NCBI GenBank assembly: GCA_963720775.1
Contig: CAVRGR010000006.1
Coordinates: forward strand, 744,001 to 808,000
DNA length: 64,000 nt
Origin: JAENVT01 sp963720775
GTDB lineage: Bacteria > Actinomycetota > Acidimicrobiia > Acidimicrobiales > Ilumatobacteraceae
Reading direction: 5' to 3'
Of the stretch, positions 54,040 to 63,968 are shown one piece after another. The notes below the pieces were generated by a model, which was given only the letters and a program-made list of their open reading frames with translations, ran no database searches and was not told the origin of the DNA. The translations under genes were made by a program, and so were the position numbers. The stretch's first letter is position 1. Every line of letters begins with the position of its first letter.

Positions 54040-54909
54040 CAGCGCCGGCAACTGGTCGAGCGAACCGATCACGGCCTCGCCGCCTGATTCGGCGAAACGA
54101 CACGCTGCTTCGACCTTCGGACCCATCGAGCCGGCAGGAAGCGCGAGTCGGCGAAGGGCCGCCGGCGAGCCGCTGCGAACGGCACGGTCGTCGGGGCCCT
54201 TGTAGCCGTCGTGCACAGCGTCGACGTCGGTGAGAAGCAGCAACCGCTGCGCGCCGAGGCCGATGGCGAGCAATGCGCTGGCGAGGTCTTTGTCGATGAC
54301 GGCTTCGATCCCCTCCAGGGAGCCGTCGGCGAGCTCGACGACCGGGATACCGCCGCCACCGACGGCGATCACCACGACGCCCGCATCGATGAGGTGGCGG
54401 ATGACCGCCAACTCGACGACACGTAGCGGCGCCGGCGAAGCCACCACACGCCGAAAGGCGTCACCATCGCCGGCGACGGTCCACCGTCCGCCACCGACTC
54501 GTTCGGCCGACGCTCGATCTGGATAGATCGCGCCGATCGGCTTGGTCGGACGGGAGAAACCTGGATCGTTGGCGTCGACGACCACCTGCGTCAGCAGCGT
54601 GGCCACCTCGAGGTTCGGCACGGCGTTGCGCAGCGCCTGCTGCAGCAGGTAACCGATCATCCCCTCGGTCTCCGCGCCGAGGGCATCGAGACCGTACGGA
54701 ACGACATCGGCGGCACCAGCGGCAGCCTGCAAGGCGAGCAGGCCCACCTGTGGGCCGTTGCCGTGTGTCACGACGAGATGGTGCTCCGCGGCAAGCGCGG
54801 CGAGCGCCGGCGCAGCCTCGGCAATGCGCCGGCGCTGGAGGTCGAGCTCAGGGCGCTCTCCCCGGCGCAGCAGGGCGTTGCCACCGAGGGCAACCACGAT
54901 CATGTCCAT
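53980..54909 (-). CDS. arcC: Carbamate kinase
   Basis: 309 aa amino-acid-kinase-fold enzyme that interconverts carbamoyl phosphate and ADP with carbamate and ATP. Seen: VALGGNALLRRGE at the N-terminus, VVTHGNGPQVGLLALQ, SRPTKPIGAIY, AVGGGGIPVVEL and VIDKDLASALLAIGLGAQRLLLLTDVDAVHDGY, then GSMGPKVEAACRFAE. No arginine deiminase or ornithine carbamoyltransferase is nearby; the divergent gene is a cPGS-like GTPase, so a purine/allantoin- or cyanate-type context is possible. Confidence 0.93.
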   Translation of the reverse strand: MDMIVVALGGNALLRRGERPELDLQRRRIAEAAPALAALAAEHHLVVTHGNGPQVGLLALQAAAGAADVVPYGLDALGAETEGMIGYLLQQALRNAVPNLEVATLLTQVVVDANDPGFSRPTKPIGAIYPDRASAERVGGGRWTVAGDGDAFRRVVASPAPLRVVELAVIRHLIDAGVVVIAVGGGGIPVVELADGSLEGIEAVIDKDLASALLAIGLGAQRLLLLTDVDAVHDGYKGPDDRAVRSGSPAALRRLALPAGSMGPKVEAACRFAESGGEAVIGSLDQLPALLEARSGTAVSRRFHGLEWW

Positions 54910-54988
54910 TGGTCCCTACTCTGGCGCATCTGGGCAGCGCATACTCGCACTTGCAGACCCCCACGAGCCTGCAGCCAGAGGAGCAGTC

Positions 54989-56333
54989 ATGCGACGAGTA
55001 CTGATCGCCGGCGCGGGTGGGCGCGACTTCCACACCTTCAACGTCGTCTTCCGAACCGATCCCGACACCGAGGTGGTCGCCTTCACCGCGGCGCAGATCC
55101 CGAACATCGACAACCGCACCTATCCGCCCGAGCTCGCCGGTCCCCGGTACCCGAACGGGATCCCGATCCGCCCGGAAGCCGAGCTCGAGGCGCTCGTTCA
55201 CGAGCACTCCGTCGACGATGTCGTCTTCGCCTACTCCGATGTCGCCTACGCCGACGTCATGCATCTCGCCTCGCGGGCGATGGCCGCCGGCGCCGACTTC
55301 CGCCTCATCGGGCCGCGGGCATCGAGCCTGCGTTCGGTGCGACCCGTGGTCGCCGTGTGTGCCACGCGCACCGGTTGTGGCAAGAGCCAGACCAGCCGCG
55401 TGATCGCCAGGTTGCTGCACGAGGCCGGTCTGCGCGCGGCGCTCGTCCGCCATCCGATGCCGTACGGCGCGCTCAACCAGATGCGCGTTCAGCGGTTTGG
55501 CACGCTCGACGACATCGATGCCTCTGACCCGACCGTGGAAGAACGTGAGGAGTACGAGGAGCCGGTCCGGCAGGGAATGGTCATGTTCGCGGGCGTCGAC
55601 TACGGCGACATCCTCGCCGCCGCGGAAGAAGAGGCAGATGTGATCGTGTGGGACGGCGGCAACAACGACCTCCCGTTCTACGTTCCCGATCTGATGATCG
55701 TGGTGGCCGACGCATTGCGCCCCGGTCACGAGCTGGCTTATCACCCGGGCGAAGTGAACGTGCGCCTTGCCGACATCGTCGTGGTCAACAAGGTCGACAC
55801 CGCCGACTCGGCCGACGTTGCGCGCGAGTTGGCAGTGATCCACGCGCTCAACCCAGCGGCAACGGTGATCTCGCGCGACGTCGCCTCCTGTGCTCGCGGT
55901 AGGTCCCGAGCTCAACGGCCGACGTGTGCTCGTCGTCGATGATGGGCCCACCCTCACACACGGCGGCATGCCGTTCGGTGCCGGACTGGTTGCTGCCCGG
56001 GCGGCCGGCGGCGTGATCGTCGACCCTCGCCCGTATGCCGTCGGCTCCCTCGCTGCCGTGTACGAGAAGTTCCCGCACCTCGGGCCGGTGCTGCCGGCGA
56101 TGGGCTACGGTGACGAGCAGTTGGCCGATCTGGTTGCCACGATCGCGGCGACGCCCTGCGACGTCGTGGTCACCGGTACGCCGATCGATCTGGCGGCCAC
56201 GGTGCGTGCACGACTCGGCGATCGAGCCATCGGCCACCCGGTTCGCCACGTGCGCTACGAGCTCGGAGCAGAGGCCCAGGAGCAGCTCGCCGGGTTGCTC
56301 AGAAGTTGGATCGCTCAGTCGTGCAAGGCCTGA
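54989..56333 (+). CDS. Cyclic 2,3-diphosphoglycerate synthase-like GTPase, frameshifted
   Basis: P-loop GTPase-type protein of about 448 aa in two frames. First part ATG 54989: VLIAGAGGRDFHTFNVVFRTDPDTEVVAFTAAQIPNIDNR, P-loop VCATRTGCGKSQTSR, DVIVWDGGNNDLPFYVPDLMIVVAD and VVVNKVDTADS. From about 55885 the protein goes on in the next frame (VLAVGPELNGRRVLVVDDGPTLTHGGMPFGAG…VYEKFPHLGPVLPAMGYGDEQL), a one-base shift. This matches the cPGS family, which in most bacteria is of unknown role and often next to carbamate kinase, as here. RBS AGAGGAG. The 3' end overlaps the next converging gene by 19 nt. Confidence 0.8.
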
Positions 56334-57109
56334 GCCGCAAGGTCCGACGACAGGAATGGCTCTGAACGGTTGATCACGCCGGTATCGCGCAGCCTCTCGG
56401 CAGCGGCCGCCATGGCGCCGTGCGAGATCCTCGACAGCAAACCGCCCGTCGATACGCGACGCACGCCGGCGCCGCCCAGTTGCTGGACGCTCGGTCCGCC
56501 CGGAAGGATCAGGACGTTGACGGGGACGGTCGTTGCACCGACGACTGCGGCTATCTGATCGATGTCGACGAGTCCGGGCGCGTAGACGACGTCGGCCCCG
56601 GCGGCGACGTAGGCGCGCAGCCGGGCGATGGTGTCGTCGAGGTTGTTGATGCCGTGCAGGTGGTTCTCGCAACGGGCGGTCAGCACCAGCCCCGACCGAG
56701 CCGCTCCAGCGGCGGCCGCACCGACGCGCTCGACCGCGACCTCGACGGGGTCGATCGCGCCAGAGACGGGGTTCCAGTCCTCGATCGAGCAGCCTGAGGC
56801 GCCGGCATCGGCCAGCAGCTCGACGGTCTCGGTGACGCCGGCGGCGTCGTCGGCGTAGCACCGTTCGGAGTCGACGTTGAGCGGCAGTTCGGTTGCCGCG
56901 GCGAGCGGACCGACGTGTGCCAGCAGCTCGTCGCGGGTCACCTGCATGTCGAGCCGACCGAGAGTGGCGGCGAACCCGGCGCTGGTCGAGGCGAGCGCCG
57001 GAAAGCCGAGCGCGGCGAGCAGCCGCGCCGAGCCGAGGTCGTAGGGGTTGGGCATCACGAAGATGCCGTCGGCGTGCAAGGCGCGGAATCGATCGGTCGA
57101 CGTTGTCAT
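56315..57109 (-). CDS. Isocitrate lyase/PEP-mutase family protein
   Basis: 264 aa, shorter than isocitrate lyase. Seen: GIFVMPNPYDLGSARLLAALGFPALASTSAGFAATLG, the LNVDSERCY strand for the divalent metal, GCSIEDWNP and VLTARCENHL. The lyase signature Cys is absent (no KKCGH), as in the PEP mutase/2-methylisocitrate-type branch whose substrates vary. Probable C-C or C-P lyase. The ATG overlaps the stop of the PfkB gene (TGATG), so both make one operon. Confidence 0.85.
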   Translation of the reverse strand: MTTSTDRFRALHADGIFVMPNPYDLGSARLLAALGFPALASTSAGFAATLGRLDMQVTRDELLAHVGPLAAATELPLNVDSERCYADDAAGVTETVELLADAGASGCSIEDWNPVSGAIDPVEVAVERVGAAAAGAARSGLVLTARCENHLHGINNLDDTIARLRAYVAAGADVVYAPGLVDIDQIAAVVGATTVPVNVLILPGGPSVQQLGGAGVRRVSTGGLLSRISHGAMAAAAERLRDTGVINRSEPFLSSDLAAQALHD

Positions 57110-58035
57110 CACCGCAGTATCGCGTGCAGCCGGGTGTCGGGCTCGGGGCGAGCGCCCATCTGCTCGATCACCCAAGCGGAGATCGTGGTGGCGAAGCGGG
57201 CGGCCTCCAGCGCGGTCGCACCGCTGAGGTAGTGCGCCAGGAACGCGCCGGCGAAGGAGTCTCCGGCACCCGTGGCGTCGACCAGGTTGTTGGTTGCCGG
57301 TGGCACACGGGTGCTGACGCCGTTGTCGTACACCAATGCACCGTCGGCATCGAGCTTGAGCATGATCAACGCCTGCGGGTACAGCTTGGCGAGGGCGGCG
57401 GCGATCGCCTCCGGCTCGTCGAGGCCGGTGAGCACCTCACCCTCCTGGTAGTTCGGAAGGAAGACATCGATCCCGAGATCCTGCGTGCAGGCGAGGAACT
57501 GGTTGACGCCCATCTCCTCGATCATCTGGAACGAGGCTGGGTCGAACGAGAGCGTCGCGCCGCTGTCGCGGGCGAGCTGGGCAGCGGCACGGGCGGCGGC
57601 GCGCGGCGGATCGACGAAGAAGGACCACGCCGTCATGTGGAGATGTGCGGCGCCGCGTACCGTCTCTTTGGGAAGCTCCGAAGAAAGGAGGTAGAAGTCG
57701 GCGCCGCGGCCGGAGACCATCGAGCGCTCGCCTGTCTGGTCGACGAACACGGCGACGCATCCGGTGAGGTGTTCGTTGGTCTCGACGAAGTGACTGGCGA
57801 CGCCCTCGTTGGCGAGATCCTCCTGGGCCAGCTGACCCAAACGGTCGCGGCCGATCTTGCCGATGAACTCCGTCGCCAGCCCGCAACGACTCGCCCACAC
57901 CGCCACGTTGGCGGCACTGCCCCCAGGGGTCAACATCACTTCCCCAAAGGTGTCACCGCCACGCAGGAGCTCGCTGTTGGTACGGATGAGAACGTCCCAG
58001 GCGAAGTCGCCGATGACGCACAGCGGGGCTGTCAC
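57109..58035 (-). CDS. PfkB-family carbohydrate/nucleoside kinase
   Basis: 308 aa from the likely GTG start at 58035 (an upstream in-frame start at 58080 also exists). Seen: LCVIGDFAWDVLIRTNSELLRGGDTFGEVMLTPGGSAANVAVWASRCG at the N-terminus and the active-site motif DATGAGDSFAGAFLAHYLSG with the catalytic Asp. Ribokinase superfamily; substrate unknown. It is coupled to the PEP-mutase-like gene, so the kinase may feed a sugar-acid pathway. Confidence 0.88.
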   Translation of the reverse strand: MTAPLCVIGDFAWDVLIRTNSELLRGGDTFGEVMLTPGGSAANVAVWASRCGLATEFIGKIGRDRLGQLAQEDLANEGVASHFVETNEHLTGCVAVFVDQTGERSMVSGRGADFYLLSSELPKETVRGAAHLHMTAWSFFVDPPRAAARAAAQLARDSGATLSFDPASFQMIEEMGVNQFLACTQDLGIDVFLPNYQEGEVLTGLDEPEAIAAALAKLYPQALIMLKLDADGALVYDNGVSTRVPPATNNLVDATGAGDSFAGAFLAHYLSGATALEAARFATTISAWVIEQMGARPEPDTRLHAILR

Positions 58036-58101
58036 GTCGGGCACCGTAGCGGTACGGACACGCGCTTCGCACACACCCACGCGTGACTGTTGGCCGGTGC
58101 G

Positions 58102-59961
58102 TCAGCCCGATGGTTCCAACCTGATCGTGCGGACCTGTTGCAGGTTCTCGCCCTGGTATCCCTCGACGCGGATGAGCTCGCGGGGATGTTCGAGCGAAAG
58201 CCGCAAGCCATCGGTGACGTCGCACGACTGGTGAGGCCGGCCGTCGACGGACACGTCGATGCGATCCAGCTTGCTGACGGCGATGTCGAGGTTGGGAGCG
58301 TTCCACCGAACCGTCATCGACGTAGCCGGTGCAGCGTCGAGCAGCCGGGCGCAGAACATCAGCAAGTCGCTGTTTCCGAGCAGCAGATCGTCGCGGGTCA
58401 TCGCGTACGTGCGGTGACCGACGATGCCGATGTCTTCGATGGGCGCGCCGTCGGAGGCGCCGATGCGCGTTGCACGCCGAACCGCAAGAGTGAACCCGAC
58501 TCCTTTCGGAAGCCGTGGCAACTGGTTCGGAGTGCCGGCAAGAACGCTGTTGAGCGTGTCGGCCCACCACACGTTGGCGCCACCGGCACCAGTTGCCCGG
58601 CCGACGCTGACGACCGTGCCGATCCCGTTGTCGGCGAATCCGGCGGCGAACAGATCCGCCGCCGAGTACGTCGTCGAATCGACGATGGCGACCACCGCCC
58701 CGCCATAGACCTGGCCGATGTCGTTGCACCGCTCGTACGGCGTGATCGGCACCGATTGCGAGTAGACCTCGCCGGTTCCGATGGCGTCGAGCAGCGTGCG
58801 CCGCCACGGGCTCAGTGAGGTGCGGTTCTGCGGGGCGTCGGTCATCGCCCGCGTCACGTCCGTGGCGATGATCGAGAACCGTGTCGGCGAGATCGGCGTG
58901 GGCGTGAACAGCTGGAGCAGCCGCTCGGCAGCCCAGATCAGGCCACCCGGGTTGCCGCGCAGATCGATGATCAGTCCGTCTTGAGGGAGCTCGGCGAGCA
59001 AGCGCATGACCTCGGCGATGAAGCCGTCGTCGTCGGCCAGTTCGAAGCTCCACAAGCGGAGGTAGCCGTGGTCGCGACCAGCAACCGATACAACCCGCGC
59101 CGACACGTTGTCCTGGAACTGGCCGGTGATCCATCCGTTGTCGGCGATGCCGATGCCCGCCGCGGCCACACGATCGCGACGCTCGGTCTGCCACAGCCCT
59201 GCGTTGAACGACAGCTTCTTGGCGCGCCGCACCAGGGCCCGATCGGGATGAATTGCCATCGCCGCGGCAGCAGGTGCGGTGGGGTGGGCGGCGTCGGGAG
59301 CCGGGCCCGGGTCGATGAATCGCCACTCGAATCGGTGTTCGCGGAGGGGGTCGTCGTCGTGACGGCGATAGCCCACGATCACCCATCGTTCATCGGGCGG
59401 CGGCCCGATCCCGAGGGGACGGAACGTGAGCGAGTCGAGTGCTCTCGCCATGGCGCTGTCGGGTCGCCCGCCACGCTCGCTCTCGCCGCGGCGGCGAACG
59501 GCGTCGGCGATCGGTACGCCGTTCCATTCGATCAGTTCGACGCCCTCGACGAATCGCCGGTCGCTGACGAGCTCGCGGATGACCTTGGAGACGACGAAGC
59601 GCGGCGCGGTGTCGGGTCCGTACTGTTCGACGAGAAACGGCAACCTGGCCGCGGCACCGGCGAGTGGTGATGGGGCGATGTAGGCGGTGTGCGCGTCGCG
59701 AAGGTTGACCAGGATGCCGGCTATCTCCCGGTGGAAGGCGTCGTCCGACATCAGCCGGGCGCGCTCGTGCAGACGTCGCAGTTGCTGCACCGGGTCGATT
59801 CCGTACATCGCCCGTTTGAGCGGCAGGTGTACGTACAAGCCGTCGAGGAGGTTGGTGAACATCGTGATGATGTCGTTGCGCTCGACCTGGGTGAGCGGAT
59901 CGCGATGTGGAGCTTCGGCAACCGCCTCTGCCCAACTCAGGCCCTCCAAGGGGTTGCTCAC
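58102..59961 (-). CDS. S41-family (C-terminal processing) peptidase-like protein
   Basis: 619 aa. Central part with VNLRDAHTAYIAPSPLAGAAARLPF, and a serine-peptidase core GLIIDLRGNPGGLIWAAERLLQLFTP, VVAIVDSTTYSAADLFAAGFADNGIGTVVSVGRATGAGG, the usual S41 regions. No signal peptide or PDZ domain is evident. The GTG at 59961 overlaps the amidohydrolase stop (GTGA). It may process a cytosolic peptide substrate; the rest of the operon gives no clear answer. Confidence 0.8.
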   Translation of the reverse strand: MSNPLEGLSWAEAVAEAPHRDPLTQVERNDIITMFTNLLDGLYVHLPLKRAMYGIDPVQQLRRLHERARLMSDDAFHREIAGILVNLRDAHTAYIAPSPLAGAAARLPFLVEQYGPDTAPRFVVSKVIRELVSDRRFVEGVELIEWNGVPIADAVRRRGESERGGRPDSAMARALDSLTFRPLGIGPPPDERWVIVGYRRHDDDPLREHRFEWRFIDPGPAPDAAHPTAPAAAAMAIHPDRALVRRAKKLSFNAGLWQTERRDRVAAAGIGIADNGWITGQFQDNVSARVVSVAGRDHGYLRLWSFELADDDGFIAEVMRLLAELPQDGLIIDLRGNPGGLIWAAERLLQLFTPTPISPTRFSIIATDVTRAMTDAPQNRTSLSPWRRTLLDAIGTGEVYSQSVPITPYERCNDIGQVYGGAVVAIVDSTTYSAADLFAAGFADNGIGTVVSVGRATGAGGANVWWADTLNSVLAGTPNQLPRLPKGVGFTLAVRRATRIGASDGAPIEDIGIVGHRTYAMTRDDLLLGNSDLLMFCARLLDAAPATSMTVRWNAPNLDIAVSKLDRIDVSVDGRPHQSCDVTDGLRLSLEHPRELIRVEGYQGENLQQVRTIRLEPSG

Positions 59962-61511
59962 GGCAACACCGCGTCGGCGGCGAAGAGCCGGTCGAGATCG
60001 TCGAGGAGGTGCCCTTGATACCCGGCGGCGCGAACCGAATCGAACCAGGTGCTGTCGTGGATGAGAGACGGAAGTGGTGGCGCGTCGAACTTGGTGCCGG
60101 GCGGCGGCGGACCGGCGACGCTGTTGGGGCCGCCCGGCATGTCGGATTCGAGGATCAGGCGGCCGATGCTCGGCGTAGTCACGTCGGCATTGATCGCCTC
60201 CACGGCCAGCCCCTGCTCGATTGCCTTGACAGGGTTGGCCTGCACGCCGCGAAGGGTCTTCATCACCGCTGTCCACGTCCACGTCTTCGTCGGGTCGTCG
60301 GGCCGATGCAGCACGAAGTGTCGTGACGTCTGGCCGATCCGCATGCTCGTTGTTGCCGTCGCGCCGGCGGCCTTCATGAGGGCTTGCGTCCCATAGCGAG
60401 GCTCACCATCGCCGACCACCAGCATGATGTCGCGTTCACGGGCGAGGAGCAGGTTGGTCCATGGGTCGTCGTAGCGCTTGGCGATCACCACTGCGTCGGC
60501 CATCCGCCCTGGCTCCAGCCTGCCCGGGCCCTGACCGGTCCAGGCTCGGGTGAGCAGGTCACCAGGGTTGCACGTGACCATCTCGGCGAGATCGAACGGC
60601 GTCAGCCCCAGCCCGGCGTGCTGGACCCACGTGTACGCGACCTTCATCTCGCCGAGCAGGTTCTTGCTCCCCGACGGTCCCCAGTCGGAGCCGATGCACA
60701 CCGACACGCCGTGAGCACGAGCGGCCAGCACATCGGTGGTTTGGTCGTAGAGCCACAGGTTCGAGAACGGGGACCACACGACACCGCCCGGCGAAGCGTT
60801 GTCGGAGAGATCAGCGTGCACGTTCCACTGCCGGAACTCGTCGTCGCCCACGGCGCAGCAGTGGATTGCGATCAGTCGATGTCGCAGGCATCCGGCGGTG
60901 GCGACATCGGCAAACTCGCGGGCCACCTTGCTGCCGCGCTGGCCCTCGGCCAGGTGGTACACCAACGAGCAGCCTTCGTCGAGCAAGGCACGGCGTTCGT
61001 CGAGCTCGGCAGACGACAGGTTGATCACCGACGTTCTGATCGAATTGGGGTCGACCCCATCGTCGACGCTGCGCACGAGCTGGTTCGCCGGCGAAACGTT
61101 CGCGTTGGGCCAGCCCTGGATCGTGGTGGTGCCACCGGCGAGCGCACGAACCTGTGCATAGGCCAACAGCTCCTCCGGCGCGCCCTTCAGATACGCGTAC
61201 GCCGGCCAGCTGACCCCGGGTTTGTAGGAGGGTGCGCTCGGCCACAGATCGCGGTGCAGCCAGGGGCCCGACGTGCGTGTCGGCTCGTGCCACAACGGCA
61301 GGGTCGCAAAGCCGATGTGCGAGTGCAGGTCGGTGAGACCGGGGTAGACGAAGGCATCGCCGACGTCCACCTGGCGCACATCTTGCGGAGGCTCGTGTCG
61401 ACCTTCCAACACGCTGTCGACGACCGCGCCGTTCAGGCGGACGCGGCCGGCGAAGTGCCGATGCGTGTCGGCCGTCGTCATCGGCACGAGGTGTCCCTGG
61501 ATCTCCAGCAT
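59958..61511 (-). CDS. Amidohydrolase-family protein
   Basis: 517 aa. Metal-binding start VYPGLTDLHSHIGFATLPLWHEP, HCCAVGDDEF and SVCIGSDWGPSGSKNLLGEMKVA with the Asp of the metal site, then NPGDLLTRAWTGQGPGRLEPGRMADAVVIAK, the usual end. A cyclic amide, nucleobase or related substrate is possible; none can be named. The ATG at 61511 overlaps the UDG-like gene stop (TGATG). Confidence 0.85.
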   Translation of the reverse strand: MLEIQGHLVPMTTADTHRHFAGRVRLNGAVVDSVLEGRHEPPQDVRQVDVGDAFVYPGLTDLHSHIGFATLPLWHEPTRTSGPWLHRDLWPSAPSYKPGVSWPAYAYLKGAPEELLAYAQVRALAGGTTTIQGWPNANVSPANQLVRSVDDGVDPNSIRTSVINLSSAELDERRALLDEGCSLVYHLAEGQRGSKVAREFADVATAGCLRHRLIAIHCCAVGDDEFRQWNVHADLSDNASPGGVVWSPFSNLWLYDQTTDVLAARAHGVSVCIGSDWGPSGSKNLLGEMKVAYTWVQHAGLGLTPFDLAEMVTCNPGDLLTRAWTGQGPGRLEPGRMADAVVIAKRYDDPWTNLLLARERDIMLVVGDGEPRYGTQALMKAAGATATTSMRIGQTSRHFVLHRPDDPTKTWTWTAVMKTLRGVQANPVKAIEQGLAVEAINADVTTPSIGRLILESDMPGGPNSVAGPPPPGTKFDAPPLPSLIHDSTWFDSVRAAGYQGHLLDDLDRLFAADAVLP

Positions 61512-63301
61512 CACAGGTTCCGCAGCACCTGCGCGGCCGCGGCTTCGGACGTTGACAGCGGCGGCGGGGTCAGCGCTGCCGCCCAGGCCGGCATCGTCAC
61601 CTTGAAGTAGTCGAAGGACGTTTCTCCGCTGTGCACGGCCTGCTGTCCTCGATTGCCGCTCGATCCCTGCCAGCGCAGCGTGCCGAAGGGAAGATCACCT
61701 CGGGGGATCTGTTCGCGCTCGCCCGCGTACGTGAAGGTCGGGGAGGCGATCTCTCGCGTGTACGCCAAGGTCTTCAGCTGGGTCAGAGCGGCCTGCCAAC
61801 TGGCGTCCACCCCGGATTGCAGTCGCGACTTCATGGTGACCACGGGTGTACCGACCGGCGTGACGTGGCTCTGCAGGCGTTGGGCGAGCGGTCCGAGGAA
61901 GACGAGAACCTGTGGCTTGGAGAGCCGGACGGCCTCGGCGTACAGCGCCCTCACCGGGGCGCTGTCGACCGCCGCGGCGGCCTTGGTCTGATCGTCGGCG
62001 AGAGTGTCGACGGGTAGCACCCGCAAGATCGCGTACTTGGTGGTGACCCCTGCAGCACGTAGGAACGACTGCAGGTGCTGGCCGTCGTCACCGGTCGAGG
62101 CCCGCATGGTGAACAGGTCGTCGGTCGCTTGCTGATCGGCCAGCACGAGGACGCTCGGCTTGTCGAGCCTGCCGCGGTAGATCGGCCCCATCCCCAACGA
62201 TGAGGAGCACTTCAGCCCGAACGAGTTGAAATCTGGCCAGGGGAAGCCTTGCTTGCCTCCCTGCAACAGGGCGGCGAAGTTCGAACCCGGTCCACGATCG
62301 AAGACGTCGTGGGCCTTCCGGGGTGGTTCCCAGGCGACGTCGCCTGCGTCAGCGGAGTACCCGACGTTGGTGCCGGCCGAGCTGCCCGGGTAGCTCAGGG
62401 TGATGCCTTCGTTGTTGTACTTGCCCTTGTCGGAGAACAACTGGATGGCGGTCTGGCCGTCACGCCGATTGGACGAGGTCGCCTGGCGGCCGAGCATCCA
62501 GGGCAGCCCGTACGGGAAGTCGGCGAATGGGATCGGGTCGGACGAGTACTTGTAGGCGCTCGTCGCCCGCGTGGCCCCGGGGTCGATCGGCAACCAGGTG
62601 GGATTTGCCACGATCCATTGGTGCACGTGGTTGATCGCCGCGTTGAAGCTGGCGATGATCGCCGTGACCGCTCCGCCCTTGGTCGCCCCTCCCGGATGCA
62701 GCACGCCGACCATGCGCAGGTTCGGTGAGATGATCGAGGCGTCGGCGAGGTGCAGGTTGTCGGGATCGGCCGTGCCACCGTGGGCCTCGACCCAGCTGGC
62801 CAGCGACTCCTTGGCGGCACGGCCGACGGCGATCGCCAGCTGAACGTCGTTGCGAGCCACGACGTAGTCGAACAGCTCGCGGCGATGCTTGGCGATCGGT
62901 GACGCCGGGTGCTGGGCGATGATCGGCAGCAAACCGTCGTACTGCCCGAAGATCGGGTACACGAACGTGTTGAGGAACAGGTACGAGCGATTGACCCCGA
63001 GGTGGTTGAGCAGGTGCTGCATCCGGCCGCCGGTTCCGCCGGTGAACGAGCGATGGCTCAGCGATTCGTCCTGAGCGCCCTCTTGCCCGACGACGAGGAT
63101 CTTGACCTGGTGGTCACCGAGCCGTCCGCGGTAGAACATCGGCCCGAAGTGCCAGCGGAACTCCTCGCTGCCGGAGATGGCCTTGCCGAAGCCGCGGTAG
63201 TTCGGCGTTTCGGCGAACAGGCGTGACCAGCTGCGGTTCTTCGCCGGGCCCGAGTCGTACTCCCACGGCGAACCGCGATCCTTCCAATGTTGCTCCCACA
63301 T
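61511..63301 (-). CDS. Tandem uracil-DNA-glycosylase-like protein of unknown role
   Basis: 596 aa. Two similar blocks: GPMFYRGRLGDHQVKILVVGQEGAQDESLSHRSFTGGTGGRMQHLLNHLGV (about 53-103) and MGPIYRGRLDKPSVLVLADQQATDDLFTMRASTGDDGQHLQSFLRAAGV (from about 375). The first resembles the UDG-fold start (GQ-[DE]-P region, R-x-F, SYLFLN), the second is weaker. The catalytic GQDP and HPSP are altered, so activity on uracil DNA is doubtful. GAGGGG site upstream of ATG 63301. First gene of a coupled operon with an amidohydrolase and an S41 peptidase. Confidence 0.6.
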   Translation of the reverse strand: MWEQHWKDRGSPWEYDSGPAKNRSWSRLFAETPNYRGFGKAISGSEEFRWHFGPMFYRGRLGDHQVKILVVGQEGAQDESLSHRSFTGGTGGRMQHLLNHLGVNRSYLFLNTFVYPIFGQYDGLLPIIAQHPASPIAKHRRELFDYVVARNDVQLAIAVGRAAKESLASWVEAHGGTADPDNLHLADASIISPNLRMVGVLHPGGATKGGAVTAIIASFNAAINHVHQWIVANPTWLPIDPGATRATSAYKYSSDPIPFADFPYGLPWMLGRQATSSNRRDGQTAIQLFSDKGKYNNEGITLSYPGSSAGTNVGYSADAGDVAWEPPRKAHDVFDRGPGSNFAALLQGGKQGFPWPDFNSFGLKCSSSLGMGPIYRGRLDKPSVLVLADQQATDDLFTMRASTGDDGQHLQSFLRAAGVTTKYAILRVLPVDTLADDQTKAAAAVDSAPVRALYAEAVRLSKPQVLVFLGPLAQRLQSHVTPVGTPVVTMKSRLQSGVDASWQAALTQLKTLAYTREIASPTFTYAGEREQIPRGDLPFGTLRWQGSSGNRGQQAVHSGETSFDYFKVTMPAWAAALTPPPLSTSEAAAAQVLRNL

Positions 63302-63392
63302 GGTTGGCCCCTCCTGCTCTGCACACATCGTCGACCGCTGCGTGTGCTGAGAAGAGCATCGAGCGTAGTTCGCAGATACCGGGGCGTTGAAC

Positions 63393-63968
63393 TCACCCTG
63401 TGGATGGCACTCGGTCGAGTGCGTGCAGGACGGCCTCGCCGCGTGGCGAGAGGCGATAGCCGATGTCGAGGCTCTCGGTGAGACCCAGTTCTTTCAACTT
63501 GCGGACGTTGAGCTTGAACGTCGGGCGGTTTTGCCCGGCATGGCCCGCCAAGGTCGTCGAGACAACGCCGGGATAGCGATGGATCAACTGCAAGGTGGCC
63601 CGGGTCCAAGGGCCGCCGCGGTCGAGACGGGCCAAGCGGGCGAGGACAGCGGTGACGTCTTCCGGCGATGCCTCCGCTCTGCGTGTGATGCGGTCGTCGA
63701 CGCCGAGGTGCACGAACTCGACGCGCCAGACCGGGTCAGCGACTCCGAGCCGCGACCGCAACGCGCCAACGTCGACTGCGCCGGCGCGATGGGCGTCGGC
63801 GGTCGTGATCTCGTCGAGGCGCACCTGACGCACGTCGGTCGCCTCGATCAGCATTCCCCCTATCCGGTAGCGGCCCCCGACTTTCGCCTGAGATCGTTTC
63901 CATGCCCGGAACGTGACCGTGATCGAGCCGTCGGCGATGCCCGGCCAGGCGTCAGCGCTGAACAACAT
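63393..63968 (-). CDS. ASCH/PUA-like domain protein with winged helix
   Basis: 191 aa from ATG 63968 (an in-frame ATG at 63974 is possible). The N-terminal half (SITVTFRAWKRSQAKVGGRYRIGGMLIEATDVRQV) resembles the ASCH/PUA-like RNA- or nucleotide-binding fold. The C-terminal part (RATLQLIHRYPGVVSTTLAGHAGQNRPTFKLNVRKLKELGLTESLDIGYRLSPRGEAVLHA) looks like a winged helix. Function unknown. It lies 91 nt upstream of the UDG-like operon on the same strand. Confidence 0.65.
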   Translation of the reverse strand: MLFSADAWPGIADGSITVTFRAWKRSQAKVGGRYRIGGMLIEATDVRQVRLDEITTADAHRAGAVDVGALRSRLGVADPVWRVEFVHLGVDDRITRRAEASPEDVTAVLARLARLDRGGPWTRATLQLIHRYPGVVSTTLAGHAGQNRPTFKLNVRKLKELGLTESLDIGYRLSPRGEAVLHALDRVPSTG

